Origin: Clostridium algifaecis
GTDB lineage: Bacteria; Bacillota; Clostridia; Clostridiales; Clostridiaceae
DNA: 64,000 bases
NCBI RefSeq assembly: GCF_017874415.1
Contig: NZ_JAGGLM010000011.1
Span: 1 to 64,000, forward strand
Direction of reading: 5' to 3'
Notes under the pieces: generated by a model
What the model was told of the DNA's origin: nothing
Seen by the model: only the letters and a program-made list of their open reading frames with translations
The model's database searches: none
In this document: one piece after another, positions 15,846 to 26,297 of the stretch
Position numbering within the stretch: position 1 is the stretch's first letter
Layout: each line of letters starts with the position of its first letter
Translations under genes and position numbers: made by a program

Positions 15846-18800
15846 TTGATAAAAAAATTTAAAAGAGTTCTTGTGGCAAATAGAGGAGAAATTGCCATAA
15901 GAATATTTAGAGCATGCCATGAATTGGGTATAAGAACGGTAGCTATTTATTCTGATGAAGATAAGAGAGCACTATTCAGGACTAAAGCTGATGAGGCCTA
16001 CCTTATAGGTAAAAATAGGGGACCTGTAGAAGCTTACTTGAATATTGATGAGATAATAAATCTTGCACTCAAAAAAGGAGTAGATGCTATACATCCGGGA
16101 TATGGATTTTTATCTGAGAATCCTGATTTTGCTAAAAAATGTGAGGATGCAGGTATAGAATTTATAGGTCCAACTTCTGATATAATGGAAAAAATGGGTG
16201 ATAAAATAAAATCCAAAATAGTATCTGGTAATGCAGGTGTTAAGACTATTCCTGGAATACAGAGACCTATAAAGTCAGAAGATGAAGCAATAGAGTTTGC
16301 AAGGTACTGTGGCTATCCTGTAATGATTAAGGCAGCTGATGGCGGCGGTGGAAGAGGTATGAGGATAATACAAAAAGAGGAAGATCTTCTAGAATCATAT
16401 AGGAATGCTAAAAATGAATCTCTCAAAGCCTTTGGATCAGACGAAATGTTTATTGAAAAATATATTGAAGGACCAAAACATATAGAAGTTCAGGTACTTG
16501 GGGATAAGTATGGAAATATTGTCCACCTTTATGAAAGGGACTGTTCTATACAAAGAAGACATCAGAAAGTTATAGAATTTGCACCGGCTTTTGCATTATC
16601 TAAAGAAATTAGAGATGATATATGTAATGATGCACTTAAAATTGCAAAATCTGTGAATTATAGAAGTGCAGGTACACTGGAATTTTTGGTAGACAAGCAC
16701 GGAAATCACTACTTTATAGAAATGAATCCTAGAATTCAGGTTGAACATACTGTAACTGAAATGATAACCGGCATAGATATAGTTCAAAGTCAGATACTTG
16801 TAGCTGAAGGATATAAACTTGATTCAAAAGAGATAGGAATAAAATCTCAGGATGATATAAGTGTAAGAGGATATGCTATTCAGTGCAGAATAACTACAGA
16901 AGATCCTTCAAACAATTTTGCACCGGATACAGGAAGAATTGATGTATATAGAACCGGTTCCGGATTTGGTATAAGATTGGACGGAGGAAATGGATTTACA
17001 GGAGCTGTTATAAGTCCTTATTATGATAGTCTTCTTGTTAAGACAGTAGCATGGTCAAGAACTTTTCAAGATGCAGTTAGGAAGTCCATACGTTCTGTAA
17101 AAGAGACTTTTGTAACAGGAGTAAAAACTAATATAGATTTCTTAATAAATGTACTAAATCATGATACTTTTAAAAAAGGTCTTTGTGATACTAATTTTAT
17201 AGCTAATAATCCTGAATTGTTTGATATATCTCCAAGACAGGATGAAGAGCTCAGAATACTTAAATTTATAGCAGAAAAAGTTGTAAATGAAACTCATGGC
17301 CAGAAAAAAGACTTTGATGTACCTGTAGTACCTAAAATTAAGCCAGTCGAAAATTTAAGGGGAACAAAGCAGATATTAGATGAAGAGGGTCCAGAAGGAC
17401 TTGTAAAGTGGATTAAAGCTCAAAATAAGCTGCTTTTAACGGATACTACTATGAGGGATGCACATCAATCACTTATGGCAACTAGAATGAGAACAAAAGA
17501 TATGCTAAAAATAGCAGGTTCTGAATCTGTTATAGCAAAAGATTTGTTTTCCATGGAAATGTGGGGAGGGGCAACTTTTGATGTATCTTATAGATTCTTG
17601 AAGGAATCTCCATGGGAAAGATTAAAGGAACTTAGAGCTAAAGTCCCAAATATACTTTTCCAGATGCTTATAAGAGGTGCAAATGCTGTTGGATATAAAA
17701 ATTATCCTGATAATGTTATAAGAAAATTTATAAAACAATCTGCAGAATCAGGAATAGATGTATTTAGAATATTCGATTCATTAAACTGGGTAAAAGGAAT
17801 GGAAGTTGCCATAGATGAAACATTAAATCAAGGTAAGATAGCTGAAGCATGTATGTGCTATACAGGAGACATACTTGATACAAATAGAGATAAGTATACT
17901 CTTGATTATTATGTTAAATTGGCAAAAGAATTAGAAAAAGCTGGGGCTCATATAATTGGAATAAAAGATATGTCAGCACTTTTAAAACCTTATGCTGCTG
18001 TTAAACTTATAACGGCTCTTAAAAATGAAGTATCTGTACCTATACACCTTCATACACATGATACTACAGGGAATGGTGTAGCTACTGTGCTTATGGCTGC
18101 TCACTCAGGAGTAGATATTGCAGATGTAGCATTTAGCAGTATGTCGGGACTTACAAGTCAGCCATCGCTTAACTCTGTAGTTGCAGCACTTAAAAATACA
18201 GAAAGAGATACAAAACTTGATGCAGATAGTCTTCAGATGATTTCAGATTATTGGAGTGCAGTAAGACCTGTTTACAGTCAGTTTGAATCGGGACTTAAAA
18301 CTGGTACAGCTGAAATATACAAGTATGAAATACCAGGAGGCCAGTATTCTAACTTGAAACCACAGGCAGAGAGTTTTGGACTTGGTCATCGTTTTGAAGA
18401 TGTAAAAGATATGTTTAGAAGAGTAAATCTCATGATGGGTGATATAATCAAAGTAACTCCATCTTCTAAAATGGTAGGAGATATGGCTATATTTATGATT
18501 AAAAATAACCTGGATGAGAACAACATATATGAGAAAGGAAAGAACTTGACATTCCCTGACTCGGTAGTATCTTATTTTAAAGGAATGATGGGTCAGCCAA
18601 TGGGAGGTTTTCCTGAAAAGCTTCAAAAACTTGTTCTAAAAGGTGAGAAACCTATAGATAAAAGACCTGGAGAAATTTTGCCACCAGAAGATTTTGAAAA
18701 AATAAATGAATATCTTTCTAAAAAATATAAGAGAGAATTTTCAAATGAAGAACAATTAAGTTATGCACTTTATCCTGATGTATATGAGGACTATTTGAAG

Positions 18801-19283
18801 TACTTAAAAGATAATGGAAATTTCACCTGTATAGGAAGCGATGTATTTTTCCATGGACTTCGTGAAGGAGAAACTTGTGAAATAGATATAGCAGAAGGAA
18901 AAACTCTTATAATTCAACTTCTTGAAATAGGAAAAGTTGATTCAGAGGGATATAGATATGTTGTATTTGAGGTAAATGGAAACAGAAGAGATGTTAGAAT
19001 AAAAGATAAAGCGAGTATGGAAGCTGCCAATTCCTATGAAGAAGGAGTAACAATGGCAGATCCAGATAATGAAAAAGAAATAGGTGCAAGTATTCCTGGA
19101 ACTATAGTCAAGATTTTGGTTAATGCAGGAGATGCTGTAAAAGAGGGTGAAAGTCTTGTTGCAATAGAGGCAATGAAGATGGAAACTAATATAACAGCAG
19201 GTGAAGATGGGATCATAGATGGGATATTTGTAAAAGAAAATCAGCAGGTTAAGTCAGGACAGCTTTTAATGAGCTTTAAATAG
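15846..19283 (+). CDS. pyc: Pyruvate carboxylase
   Basis: The 1145-residue multidomain enzyme carboxylates pyruvate to oxaloacetate. The biotin carboxylase part (1-455) has VLVANRGEIAIRI, the ATP-grasp loop GGGGRGMR and FIEMNPRIQVEHTVTE. The carboxyltransferase part (about 530-810) has LLTDTTMRDAHQSLMATRMRT and the HLHTHDTTG metal site. The biotinyl domain (about 1075-1145) has IEAMKMETNI with the biotinylated Lys. Length is that of the alpha4 enzymes. The start is a TTG, placed 10 bp after AGGGG and just ahead of the conserved KRVLVANRGE. It is monocistronic, with its own promoter and terminator. Confidence 0.98.
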   Translation: MIKKFKRVLVANRGEIAIRIFRACHELGIRTVAIYSDEDKRALFRTKADEAYLIGKNRGPVEAYLNIDEIINLALKKGVDAIHPGYGFLSENPDFAKKCEDAGIEFIGPTSDIMEKMGDKIKSKIVSGNAGVKTIPGIQRPIKSEDEAIEFARYCGYPVMIKAADGGGGRGMRIIQKEEDLLESYRNAKNESLKAFGSDEMFIEKYIEGPKHIEVQVLGDKYGNIVHLYERDCSIQRRHQKVIEFAPAFALSKEIRDDICNDALKIAKSVNYRSAGTLEFLVDKHGNHYFIEMNPRIQVEHTVTEMITGIDIVQSQILVAEGYKLDSKEIGIKSQDDISVRGYAIQCRITTEDPSNNFAPDTGRIDVYRTGSGFGIRLDGGNGFTGAVISPYYDSLLVKTVAWSRTFQDAVRKSIRSVKETFVTGVKTNIDFLINVLNHDTFKKGLCDTNFIANNPELFDISPRQDEELRILKFIAEKVVNETHGQKKDFDVPVVPKIKPVENLRGTKQILDEEGPEGLVKWIKAQNKLLLTDTTMRDAHQSLMATRMRTKDMLKIAGSESVIAKDLFSMEMWGGATFDVSYRFLKESPWERLKELRAKVPNILFQMLIRGANAVGYKNYPDNVIRKFIKQSAESGIDVFRIFDSLNWVKGMEVAIDETLNQGKIAEACMCYTGDILDTNRDKYTLDYYVKLAKELEKAGAHIIGIKDMSALLKPYAAVKLITALKNEVSVPIHLHTHDTTGNGVATVLMAAHSGVDIADVAFSSMSGLTSQPSLNSVVAALKNTERDTKLDADSLQMISDYWSAVRPVYSQFESGLKTGTAEIYKYEIPGGQYSNLKPQAESFGLGHRFEDVKDMFRRVNLMMGDIIKVTPSSKMVGDMAIFMIKNNLDENNIYEKGKNLTFPDSVVSYFKGMMGQPMGGFPEKLQKLVLKGEKPIDKRPGEILPPEDFEKINEYLSKKYKREFSNEEQLSYALYPDVYEDYLKYLKDNGNFTCIGSDVFFHGLREGETCEIDIAEGKTLIIQLLEIGKVDSEGYRYVVFEVNGNRRDVRIKDKASMEAANSYEEGVTMADPDNEKEIGASIPGTIVKILVNAGDAVKEGESLVAIEAMKMETNITAGEDGIIDGIFVKENQQVKSGQLLMSFK

Positions 19284-19302
19284 TAGTTGATAAATTTTAA
19301 AT

Positions 19303-19347
19303 GGGATTTAATGCAGAATTAATTAATTCTGTGTTAAATCCTATTTT
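19303..19347 (+). terminator. Rho-independent terminator of pyc
   Basis: Long near-perfect stem, GGATTTAATGCAGAATT against AATTCTGTGTTAAATCC, with loop AATT and a T-rich tail. Confidence 0.9.
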
Positions 19348-19532
19348 TATTGTTATATTTTACTATTATAAATTATTTGGTTATGTTAGAATATTTATAG
19401 CTTTACAAACAGATAGACAAAAATAATAAATGAAGATTATAGTATTTAGTGGTATAAAGGAGTAAATAATTGATATTATAAATTATGTAAGTAGTTTGAA
19501 AAACAAATAATATATTGAAAGGAAAAAATTAT

Positions 19533-22454
19533 ATGGATATAGGAAAAATTTATAGTGGTTTTAAATTTATTGAAGAAAAAAATATAGAAGAATTGAATTC
19601 CGTTGGAATGATTTTTAAACATGAAAAAAGTGGAGCTAGATTATTTTTCTTGAAAAATGATGACAATAATAAAGTTTTTGCAATAAGTTTCAGAACTCCA
19701 CCTGAAAATAGCAAAGGAATACCGCATATACTGGAACATTCAGTACTTTGTGGTTCTAGAAAATTTCCTGTAAAAGAACCTTTTGTAGAACTTGTTAAGG
19801 GGTCTTTAAATACATTTTTAAATGCTTTTACTTTCCCTGATAAAACTATGTATCCTGTAGCAAGTGTAAATGATAAAGATTTTACTAATCTCATGGATGT
19901 ATATTTAGATGCTGTATTTTATCCTAACATATATAAGTATCCAGAAATTATGATGCAGGAAGGCTGGCATTATGAACTGGATAATAAAGATGATGACATA
20001 ACTTACAAGGGTGTTGTTTATAATGAAATGAAAGGAGCATTTTCATCACCGGAGTCCATACTTTTTAGAAAAATTTCAGAATCACTTTATCCTGGAACAC
20101 AGTATTCAGTTGAATCAGGAGGAGATCCGGATGTAATACCTCAGCTTACAAATGATGAATTTCTGGCATTTCACAGTAAATATTATCATCCTGCCAATAG
20201 CTATATATATCTATATGGAAACATGGACATAGAGGAAAAACTTAAATTTTTAGATGAAAAATATTTGAGTGAATTTAATACAATTTCTGTAGATTCAAGT
20301 CTTAGGGAAGCAGTTCCTTTTAAAAGCCAGAAAGAAATTAAGATGAGTTATCCTATATCCAGCAGTGAGAAAGAGCAGGATAAGACATTTTTAAGCCTTA
20401 ATTTTGCAGTAGGAAAAGCTACTGATGCTGAGTTATACCTGGCTTTTGATGTACTTGAATATTTACTGCTTGAAACCCCATCCTCACCACTTAAAAAAGC
20501 CCTTATAGATGCAGGTATAGGTAAAGATGTATTTGGTTCATTTGAGGCAGGTATGCTTCAGCCGATGTTCAGTATAATAGTTAAAAACTCTAATGAAAGT
20601 GAAAAAGAAAAATTTAAAAATATTGTCATAGAAACACTTAAAAAGCTTGTAAATGATGGAATTGATAAGAAGTTAATAGAAGCTTCCATAAATATAAAAG
20701 AATTTAAACTTAGAGAGGCAGATTACCAGGGGTATCCAAAGGGACTTATATACGGGATGAAAGCTATGGATAGCTGGTTGTATGATGCTAGACCATGGAT
20801 TCATCTTAAATATGATGAGAACCTGAAAAAAGTAAAAACTGCACTTAAAGATAACTATTTTGAAAAACTTATAGATAAATATATTTTAAACAATAAACAC
20901 AGCTCTCTAATTATGCTTAAGCCTGAAAAAGGATTGGAAGAGAAAAAGGAAGAAACTTTAAAGGAACATTTGAAAAAGTTTAAAGATAGCCTTAAAGAAG
21001 AAGAATTGAGTAAGATAATTTTGGATGCAGAACATCTAAAAGAGAGGCAGAAAAGCGAAGATAAAAAAGAAGACCTTGAAAAAATACCTCTTCTATCCAT
21101 ATCTGATATAGATAAAGATGCAAAAAAGCTGAGGCTTATAGAAAATGAAAAAGATAATGTGAAGACATTATTTCATCCTGTATTTACAAATGGTATAGTT
21201 TATTTAAATCTATATTTTGATTCCAGCGCTGTAAAAAAGGAATATATACCTTATATATCACTTTTGGGAACTGTACTTGGGAAGATAAGTACCGAGAATT
21301 ATGACTATGAAGAATTATCAAAAGAAATAAATATCTATACAGGAGGTATAAACTTCATACCTCAATCCTACTCTGAAAATAAAAATACAGATGTATTTTA
21401 TCCTAAATTTATAGTTAGATCGAAGGTGCTTACAGGTAATATTGAAAAATTGGTAGGACTTATAAGTGAAGTAATAAATCATACCAAGTTTGATGAATAC
21501 AAGAGAATTAAAGAAATAATACAGGAAACTAAATCAAGAATAGAAATGGCAATGTTTCAGATGGGTCATGTAGTTGTAGCAAACCATGCTATGTCATATT
21601 TTTCATCTATAAGTAAATATGATGATCTTCTAAGTGGACTTGGATTTTATAAATTTATATGCAGTATTGAGAAGAATTTTGAAAATAATAAAGAAGATAT
21701 AAGCAATAATTTGAAAAATACAGCTTCTTTAATATTTAATGTTAACAATCTGATCACAGGTGTTACGTGTGATAACAAAGATTATAATAAGTTTAAAAAT
21801 AATATTGGGATAATTTATGACCAACTTGATAAGGACAAATTAGAAAATGAAGTATATGAGTTTAAATTTAATCCTGAAAATGAAGGACTTATGACTTCAG
21901 GTAAAGTTCAATATGTAGCTAAAGCCTATAATTTTATGAAGCTTGGATATTCATATAATGGAAGCCTTCAGGTATTAAAGTCAATAGCAAACTATGATTA
22001 TCTGTGGAATGAAGTACGTGTCCAGGGTGGTGCATATGGAAGTTTTGCAGCATTTTTGAGAAATGGAAATATGTTCTTTACATCTTATAGAGATCCTAAT
22101 CTTGACAAGACTATTGAAGTATATGATAAAGCTGGAGAATTTTTTAAAAACTTTAAGGCAGACAACAGACAGATGACCAAGTATATAATAGGAACAATAT
22201 CTGATCTTGATTATCCGCTTACTCCTTCATCAGAAGGCCAGAGAGTTTTTGACAATTATATAAGACATATAAGTTACGAAGACATGCAAAAGGAAAGAGA
22301 AGAAGTTTTAAATACTAAGGTAAAAGATATAGAAAAATTTTCTGAATTGATTTCGGATGTTATGAAACAAAATAATTTATGTGTACTTGGAAATGAACAG
22401 AAAATAAAAGAAAATAAAAGTATATTCAATAATGTTTTCAATCTATTTGAATAG
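19533..22454 (+). CDS. Presequence-protease-type M16C zinc metalloprotease (insulinase family)
   Basis: The 973-residue protein has an inverted zinc motif HILEH at about 65-69 (H65, E68, H69) followed by SVLCGSRKFPVKEPF, which is the PreP/M16C hallmark. The distal Glu is in MQEGWHYEL. The middle section (about 430-560) is a charged helical linker (M16C-associated domain), and the C-terminal half carries the inactive second M16 domain with RVQGGAYGSFA and YRDPNL. It probably degrades short peptides in the cytoplasm, as there is no signal peptide. A TTG at 19515 lies upstream; ATG 19533, 10 bp behind AAAGG, is preferred. Confidence 0.92.
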   Translation: MDIGKIYSGFKFIEEKNIEELNSVGMIFKHEKSGARLFFLKNDDNNKVFAISFRTPPENSKGIPHILEHSVLCGSRKFPVKEPFVELVKGSLNTFLNAFTFPDKTMYPVASVNDKDFTNLMDVYLDAVFYPNIYKYPEIMMQEGWHYELDNKDDDITYKGVVYNEMKGAFSSPESILFRKISESLYPGTQYSVESGGDPDVIPQLTNDEFLAFHSKYYHPANSYIYLYGNMDIEEKLKFLDEKYLSEFNTISVDSSLREAVPFKSQKEIKMSYPISSSEKEQDKTFLSLNFAVGKATDAELYLAFDVLEYLLLETPSSPLKKALIDAGIGKDVFGSFEAGMLQPMFSIIVKNSNESEKEKFKNIVIETLKKLVNDGIDKKLIEASINIKEFKLREADYQGYPKGLIYGMKAMDSWLYDARPWIHLKYDENLKKVKTALKDNYFEKLIDKYILNNKHSSLIMLKPEKGLEEKKEETLKEHLKKFKDSLKEEELSKIILDAEHLKERQKSEDKKEDLEKIPLLSISDIDKDAKKLRLIENEKDNVKTLFHPVFTNGIVYLNLYFDSSAVKKEYIPYISLLGTVLGKISTENYDYEELSKEINIYTGGINFIPQSYSENKNTDVFYPKFIVRSKVLTGNIEKLVGLISEVINHTKFDEYKRIKEIIQETKSRIEMAMFQMGHVVVANHAMSYFSSISKYDDLLSGLGFYKFICSIEKNFENNKEDISNNLKNTASLIFNVNNLITGVTCDNKDYNKFKNNIGIIYDQLDKDKLENEVYEFKFNPENEGLMTSGKVQYVAKAYNFMKLGYSYNGSLQVLKSIANYDYLWNEVRVQGGAYGSFAAFLRNGNMFFTSYRDPNLDKTIEVYDKAGEFFKNFKADNRQMTKYIIGTISDLDYPLTPSSEGQRVFDNYIRHISYEDMQKEREEVLNTKVKDIEKFSELISDVMKQNNLCVLGNEQKIKENKSIFNNVFNLFE

Positions 22455-22466
22455 TAATATAAAAAT

Positions 22467-22512
22467 ATCCACATTGGGGATAAAAATTATCTTCAATGTG
22501 GATTATTTTTTT
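22467..22512. terminator. Terminator between the M16C gene and cstA
   Basis: Stem ATCCACATTG/CAATGTGGAT with an additional inner pairing (GATAA/TTATC) and a T7 run on the plus strand. The two genes converge here. Confidence 0.85.
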
Positions 22513-24301
22513 AAACTGTAGTATTTTGATCTACGTTATCAAACTCTCCTGACTTTAAGTCTTTAATCCAGTGTTTGATACTCTCATAAAGTATAACTAC
22601 GAGTATTACTATTAGTATTAAAGAAAGTACTACAAGTAAATTCTTGTGATTTGGTATATAATTTGAAGATATATTTGTTATTGATGCGGCAAGTGTCATT
22701 ACAGCTATAAATGCCATAGGTATTACGGTCATTGGCATGTACTTCTTTTTGCCCATTCTTATTAGAACTGAAGTACCTATTGCAAAGGCTATAGCAGCTA
22801 AACTTTGGTTTGCTACACCAAACAGAGGCCATATGGTTGATATATTACCTGTGTATAATAGATAACCCCAACAAAATGACATTACAAAACTAAAGAATAT
22901 AATGTTAAACCAGGAGTTTCTATTTTTGAAAGGTTCATATACTTTACCTAATAAATCCTGGAATAAATATCTTCCTATTCTTGTACCAGAATCTATAGTT
23001 GTAAGTATAAATAATGCTTCAAACATTATACAGAAATGATACCAGTAAGACATTAATCCTTTCATACCAGGTATTTTATAGAATACATATGACATACCAA
23101 CGGCAAGAGATACGGAACCTCCTGGTCTTCCAGCAAGGTGTTCACCTACCATCTGTGATAACATAGGCAGTTCTTTTGGAATCATGCCTAATTTTGCAAA
23201 TGCAGCTGGTGCAGAGTTTATGGCAAAGTAATCAGAAGTTGGAAGACAAGTTGCTGCAATTAATGCCATTAAAGCTATAAAAGATTCTATAACCATGGAA
23301 CCGTAACCTATAGGAAGTATATCTCTTTCATTTGAAATAAGTTTAGGTGTAGTACCAGAACCTATTAATGAATGGAAACCAGATAGAGCTCCACAAGCTA
23401 TTGTAATAAATACGAATGGAACAACTTTACCTGATACTATAGGACCTCCACCACCTATAAATTGAGTAAGTGCTGGCATTTGAATGGTAGGCCTTACAAG
23501 TATTATACCTATTACAAGAAGTCCTATAACACCTAGCTTCATATATGTGCTCAAGTAATCTCTAGGAAGCAATAAAAGCCATACAGGAAGAACAGATGCA
23601 ATGAAACCATAAGCAGCCAATATAAGTGACATCTGTTTTACATTAAAAGTAAGATATGGAGCTAAAGCTGAATGTTGTACAGAAGGTCCGACAATAACGC
23701 CTACTAAAATAAGAGCCATACCTATAACAGTAGCTTCTGCTATTTTACCTGGTCTTAAAAATTTAAGATATAAACCTATGAAAATAGCTACAGGAATTGT
23801 AAAACCAACGGTAAATGTTCCCCATGGGCTATTATAAAGTGAATTTACAATTGGTAGTCCGAGACCTGCCATAGTTATAACAAGTATAAAAATAATTGAA
23901 ATTGATGTGATGAAACCCATTCTTTCACCAAGATTTTTTCTTGCAATCTCGGCAATAGATTGTCCATCCTGTCTAACGGATGCAAACAAAATTATCATGT
24001 CGTGAACACCGCCTGCAAGTACACCTCCAATTAGAATCCAGAGTGTACCTGGAAGATATCCAAATTGAGCAGCCAGAACTGGTCCTATGAGTGGCCCTGC
24101 ACCGGCAATAGCAGCAAAATGGTGTCCGAGCAATATCCATTTGTTGGTTGGAACATAGTCATGTCCATCTTCAAATCTCTTAGATGGAACTTCACGTGTT
24201 TCATCTAACATAAGAACTTTAGCTGCAATAAAAGATCCATAAAACCTATAACCTAAAACTAATACGAGTGCGCCTATTATTACAAGTACTATCGAGTTCA
24301 T
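22511..24301 (-). CDS. cstA: Carbon starvation protein CstA (pyruvate/peptide transporter family)
   Basis: The 596-residue polytopic membrane protein has roughly 15 hydrophobic segments. Family hallmarks: VLGYRFYGSFIAAKVL at the N terminus, TNKWILLGHHFAAIAGAGPLIGPVLAAQFGYLPG, GGVHDMIILFASVRQDGQSIAEIA, and GFHSLIGSGTTPK. CstA and the related BtsT import pyruvate (BtsT) or peptides in E. coli. It is divergent from a LytS/LytR-type two-component system, the same neighbourhood logic as BtsS/BtsR-BtsT, so pyruvate uptake is a reasonable guess. A cre-like site lies in the shared promoter region. Confidence 0.95.
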   Translation of the reverse strand: MNSIVLVIIGALVLVLGYRFYGSFIAAKVLMLDETREVPSKRFEDGHDYVPTNKWILLGHHFAAIAGAGPLIGPVLAAQFGYLPGTLWILIGGVLAGGVHDMIILFASVRQDGQSIAEIARKNLGERMGFITSISIIFILVITMAGLGLPIVNSLYNSPWGTFTVGFTIPVAIFIGLYLKFLRPGKIAEATVIGMALILVGVIVGPSVQHSALAPYLTFNVKQMSLILAAYGFIASVLPVWLLLLPRDYLSTYMKLGVIGLLVIGIILVRPTIQMPALTQFIGGGGPIVSGKVVPFVFITIACGALSGFHSLIGSGTTPKLISNERDILPIGYGSMVIESFIALMALIAATCLPTSDYFAINSAPAAFAKLGMIPKELPMLSQMVGEHLAGRPGGSVSLAVGMSYVFYKIPGMKGLMSYWYHFCIMFEALFILTTIDSGTRIGRYLFQDLLGKVYEPFKNRNSWFNIIFFSFVMSFCWGYLLYTGNISTIWPLFGVANQSLAAIAFAIGTSVLIRMGKKKYMPMTVIPMAFIAVMTLAASITNISSNYIPNHKNLLVVLSLILIVILVVILYESIKHWIKDLKSGEFDNVDQNTTV

Positions 24302-24473
24302 GTAAAAACCTCCTTAAAATTTTTATAATATGAATTGTAGTAATAGCTGTGAAGTGAATTTTAATTTTAAAATTTACTTCATATAAATAATACTATTTTA
24401 TATTTATATTTAGTAGGAAAATTTGTTAAAGTGATGAAAATAAAGTATGAATTGCAAAAATCAATAGTTGAAT

Positions 24474-24487
24474 AGCAAACGATTTCA
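24474..24487. promoter_or_regulatory. Candidate cre (CcpA) site between cstA and the lytSR-type genes
   Basis: AGCAAACGATTTCA matches the cre consensus TGWAANCGNTNWCA at 12 of 14 positions. It sits in the 289-bp divergent promoter region, where carbon-catabolite control of a carbon-starvation transporter makes sense. Confidence 0.45.
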
Positions 24488-24590
24488 AAAAATGTTCTCA
24501 ATATCTGATTTAATTGCACATTAGTCTTGACAACAAATGATAATTAGTAAAGAATAAAAGTGTAATTAATATGTTGGGAGGGTAATCATA

Positions 24591-26297
24591 ATGATTTATA
24601 TACAACTTTTGGAGAGTATGTCGTTGATTGCTTTATCAGCATATATATATAGCCATACCCGTATTTTCAATAATCTGATTAGAGATGATCTTAAATTTTT
24701 TGACAAGTTTCTTCTTGTAATATTTTTCAGCATTTTAGGAATTATCGGAAATTATACAGGAGTAAATGTACAACCTCATGATATGTATACTATAAAACAC
24801 AGTGTAGGGTATATAGGAATTCATGATGCTATAGCAAATACAAGACCTATAGCAGCTATAACGGCAGGTTATATTGGAGGACCAGTAATTGGAATCTGTG
24901 TTGGTATAATTTCGGGTGTAAATAGATATTTTTTAGGAGGATTTACAGCGCTATCCTGTGCAATATCAACTATAATTGAAGGATTAATTGGTTCTGCTGT
25001 TAAAAGGTATTCGAAAGATACCGAATTTAATATAAAATATATTTTTATTGGATCAGTTATTGCAGAAATAATTCAGATGAGTATAATACTTATATTTTCA
25101 AGACCATTTGATGTTGCAAACAGACTGGTACAGCTTATAGCACTGCCAATGATATTGATAAATTCATTTGGTACAGTAATATTTGTAAATATAATAAAAA
25201 ATTCAAGGGAAGAATATAATAAAATAGGGGCGATACAGGCACAAAAGGCACTTAGTATTGCACAAAAGACTATCAGTTATATGAGAAAAGGACTTAACCT
25301 TGAGACATCAAAAAATGTATCTCATATAATATACGAAATGTCAGATATAGAAGGTGTGTTTATTGGTGATAAATACGGAATACTTGCTTATGATGGCATT
25401 GATTTAGACAGAGAAAAGCTTAATGAAAAATTAAAAAAGTATTATTTATCTCCACAGTATATGACAATAGAGTTTTCTGATAATAAGGAAAAATTATTTT
25501 TCATTTGTTCACCATTTAATATATGTAATTCTGGTTTTGAAGGAGTAGTTGGACTTGGAGTAAAATCAAAAAGAGATATAACAGTATATTTTAGGCAATT
25601 TGCAGAAGAATTAAGTGAGCTATTATCAAACCAGATCGAGCTTTACAAATTAAATAAATTAGCACAGGAAGCATTGACAGCTAAATTTAAAGCTCTGAGA
25701 GCTCAAATAGAACCACATTTTTTATTTAATGCTTTAAATACTATTGCATCTCTTTGTAGGACAAACCCGCTGAAAGCTAGAGAATTAATTATAGATTTGT
25801 CAAATTATTTTAGACAAACTCTAAAGAGACAGGAGGATTTCGTCTTATTGAAAGATGAAATAGATTTTGTAAAATCATATCTTTCAATAGAAAAAGCCAG
25901 ATTTGGTGAAAGATTAAAGCTTGTTATAGATATACCTCATGATTTGATGAACAGCAGTATACCATCATTTGTGCTTCAACCAATTATAGAAAATGCAATA
26001 AAACATGGTATACTTCCAAAGGCAGAAGGTGGCAATGTTCTTTTAAAAGCAGTCTTATGCGGGAATGGAAATAATAAAATATTATTTTCAATAGAAGATG
26101 ATGGAGTTGGCATGGATGATATTCAACTGAATAACTTAATTCAAAATTGGCCTGGAATAGGGCTTAGAAATGTAAATGAGAGGTTGAAATTGTTATATGG
26201 TGAAAATTGCGGAATTAATATTAAGACATCTTTAAATAATGGTACAAATGTTAGTTTTATTATACCGTTAAAGGGGGATTACAATTTAGATGGATAA
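24591..26297 (+). CDS. LytS/BtsS-type sensor histidine kinase
   Basis: The 568-residue membrane kinase begins with a 5TMR-LYT domain (about 1-205; ANTRPIAAITAGYIGGP and FLGGFTALSCAISTIIEG). This is followed by a GAF-like segment (about 220-345), then a His_kinase domain with PHFLFNALNTIASLC (H376) and an HATPase domain with IIENAIKHG and DDGVGMDD. The architecture is that of LytS, YpdA and BtsS; BtsS senses pyruvate. It is divergent from cstA and overlaps the response-regulator gene by 8 bp. The start follows GGGAGGG. The ligand is inferred from context only. Confidence 0.93.
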   Translation: MIYIQLLESMSLIALSAYIYSHTRIFNNLIRDDLKFFDKFLLVIFFSILGIIGNYTGVNVQPHDMYTIKHSVGYIGIHDAIANTRPIAAITAGYIGGPVIGICVGIISGVNRYFLGGFTALSCAISTIIEGLIGSAVKRYSKDTEFNIKYIFIGSVIAEIIQMSIILIFSRPFDVANRLVQLIALPMILINSFGTVIFVNIIKNSREEYNKIGAIQAQKALSIAQKTISYMRKGLNLETSKNVSHIIYEMSDIEGVFIGDKYGILAYDGIDLDREKLNEKLKKYYLSPQYMTIEFSDNKEKLFFICSPFNICNSGFEGVVGLGVKSKRDITVYFRQFAEELSELLSNQIELYKLNKLAQEALTAKFKALRAQIEPHFLFNALNTIASLCRTNPLKARELIIDLSNYFRQTLKRQEDFVLLKDEIDFVKSYLSIEKARFGERLKLVIDIPHDLMNSSIPSFVLQPIIENAIKHGILPKAEGGNVLLKAVLCGNGNNKILFSIEDDGVGMDDIQLNNLIQNWPGIGLRNVNERLKLLYGENCGINIKTSLNNGTNVSFIIPLKGDYNLDG

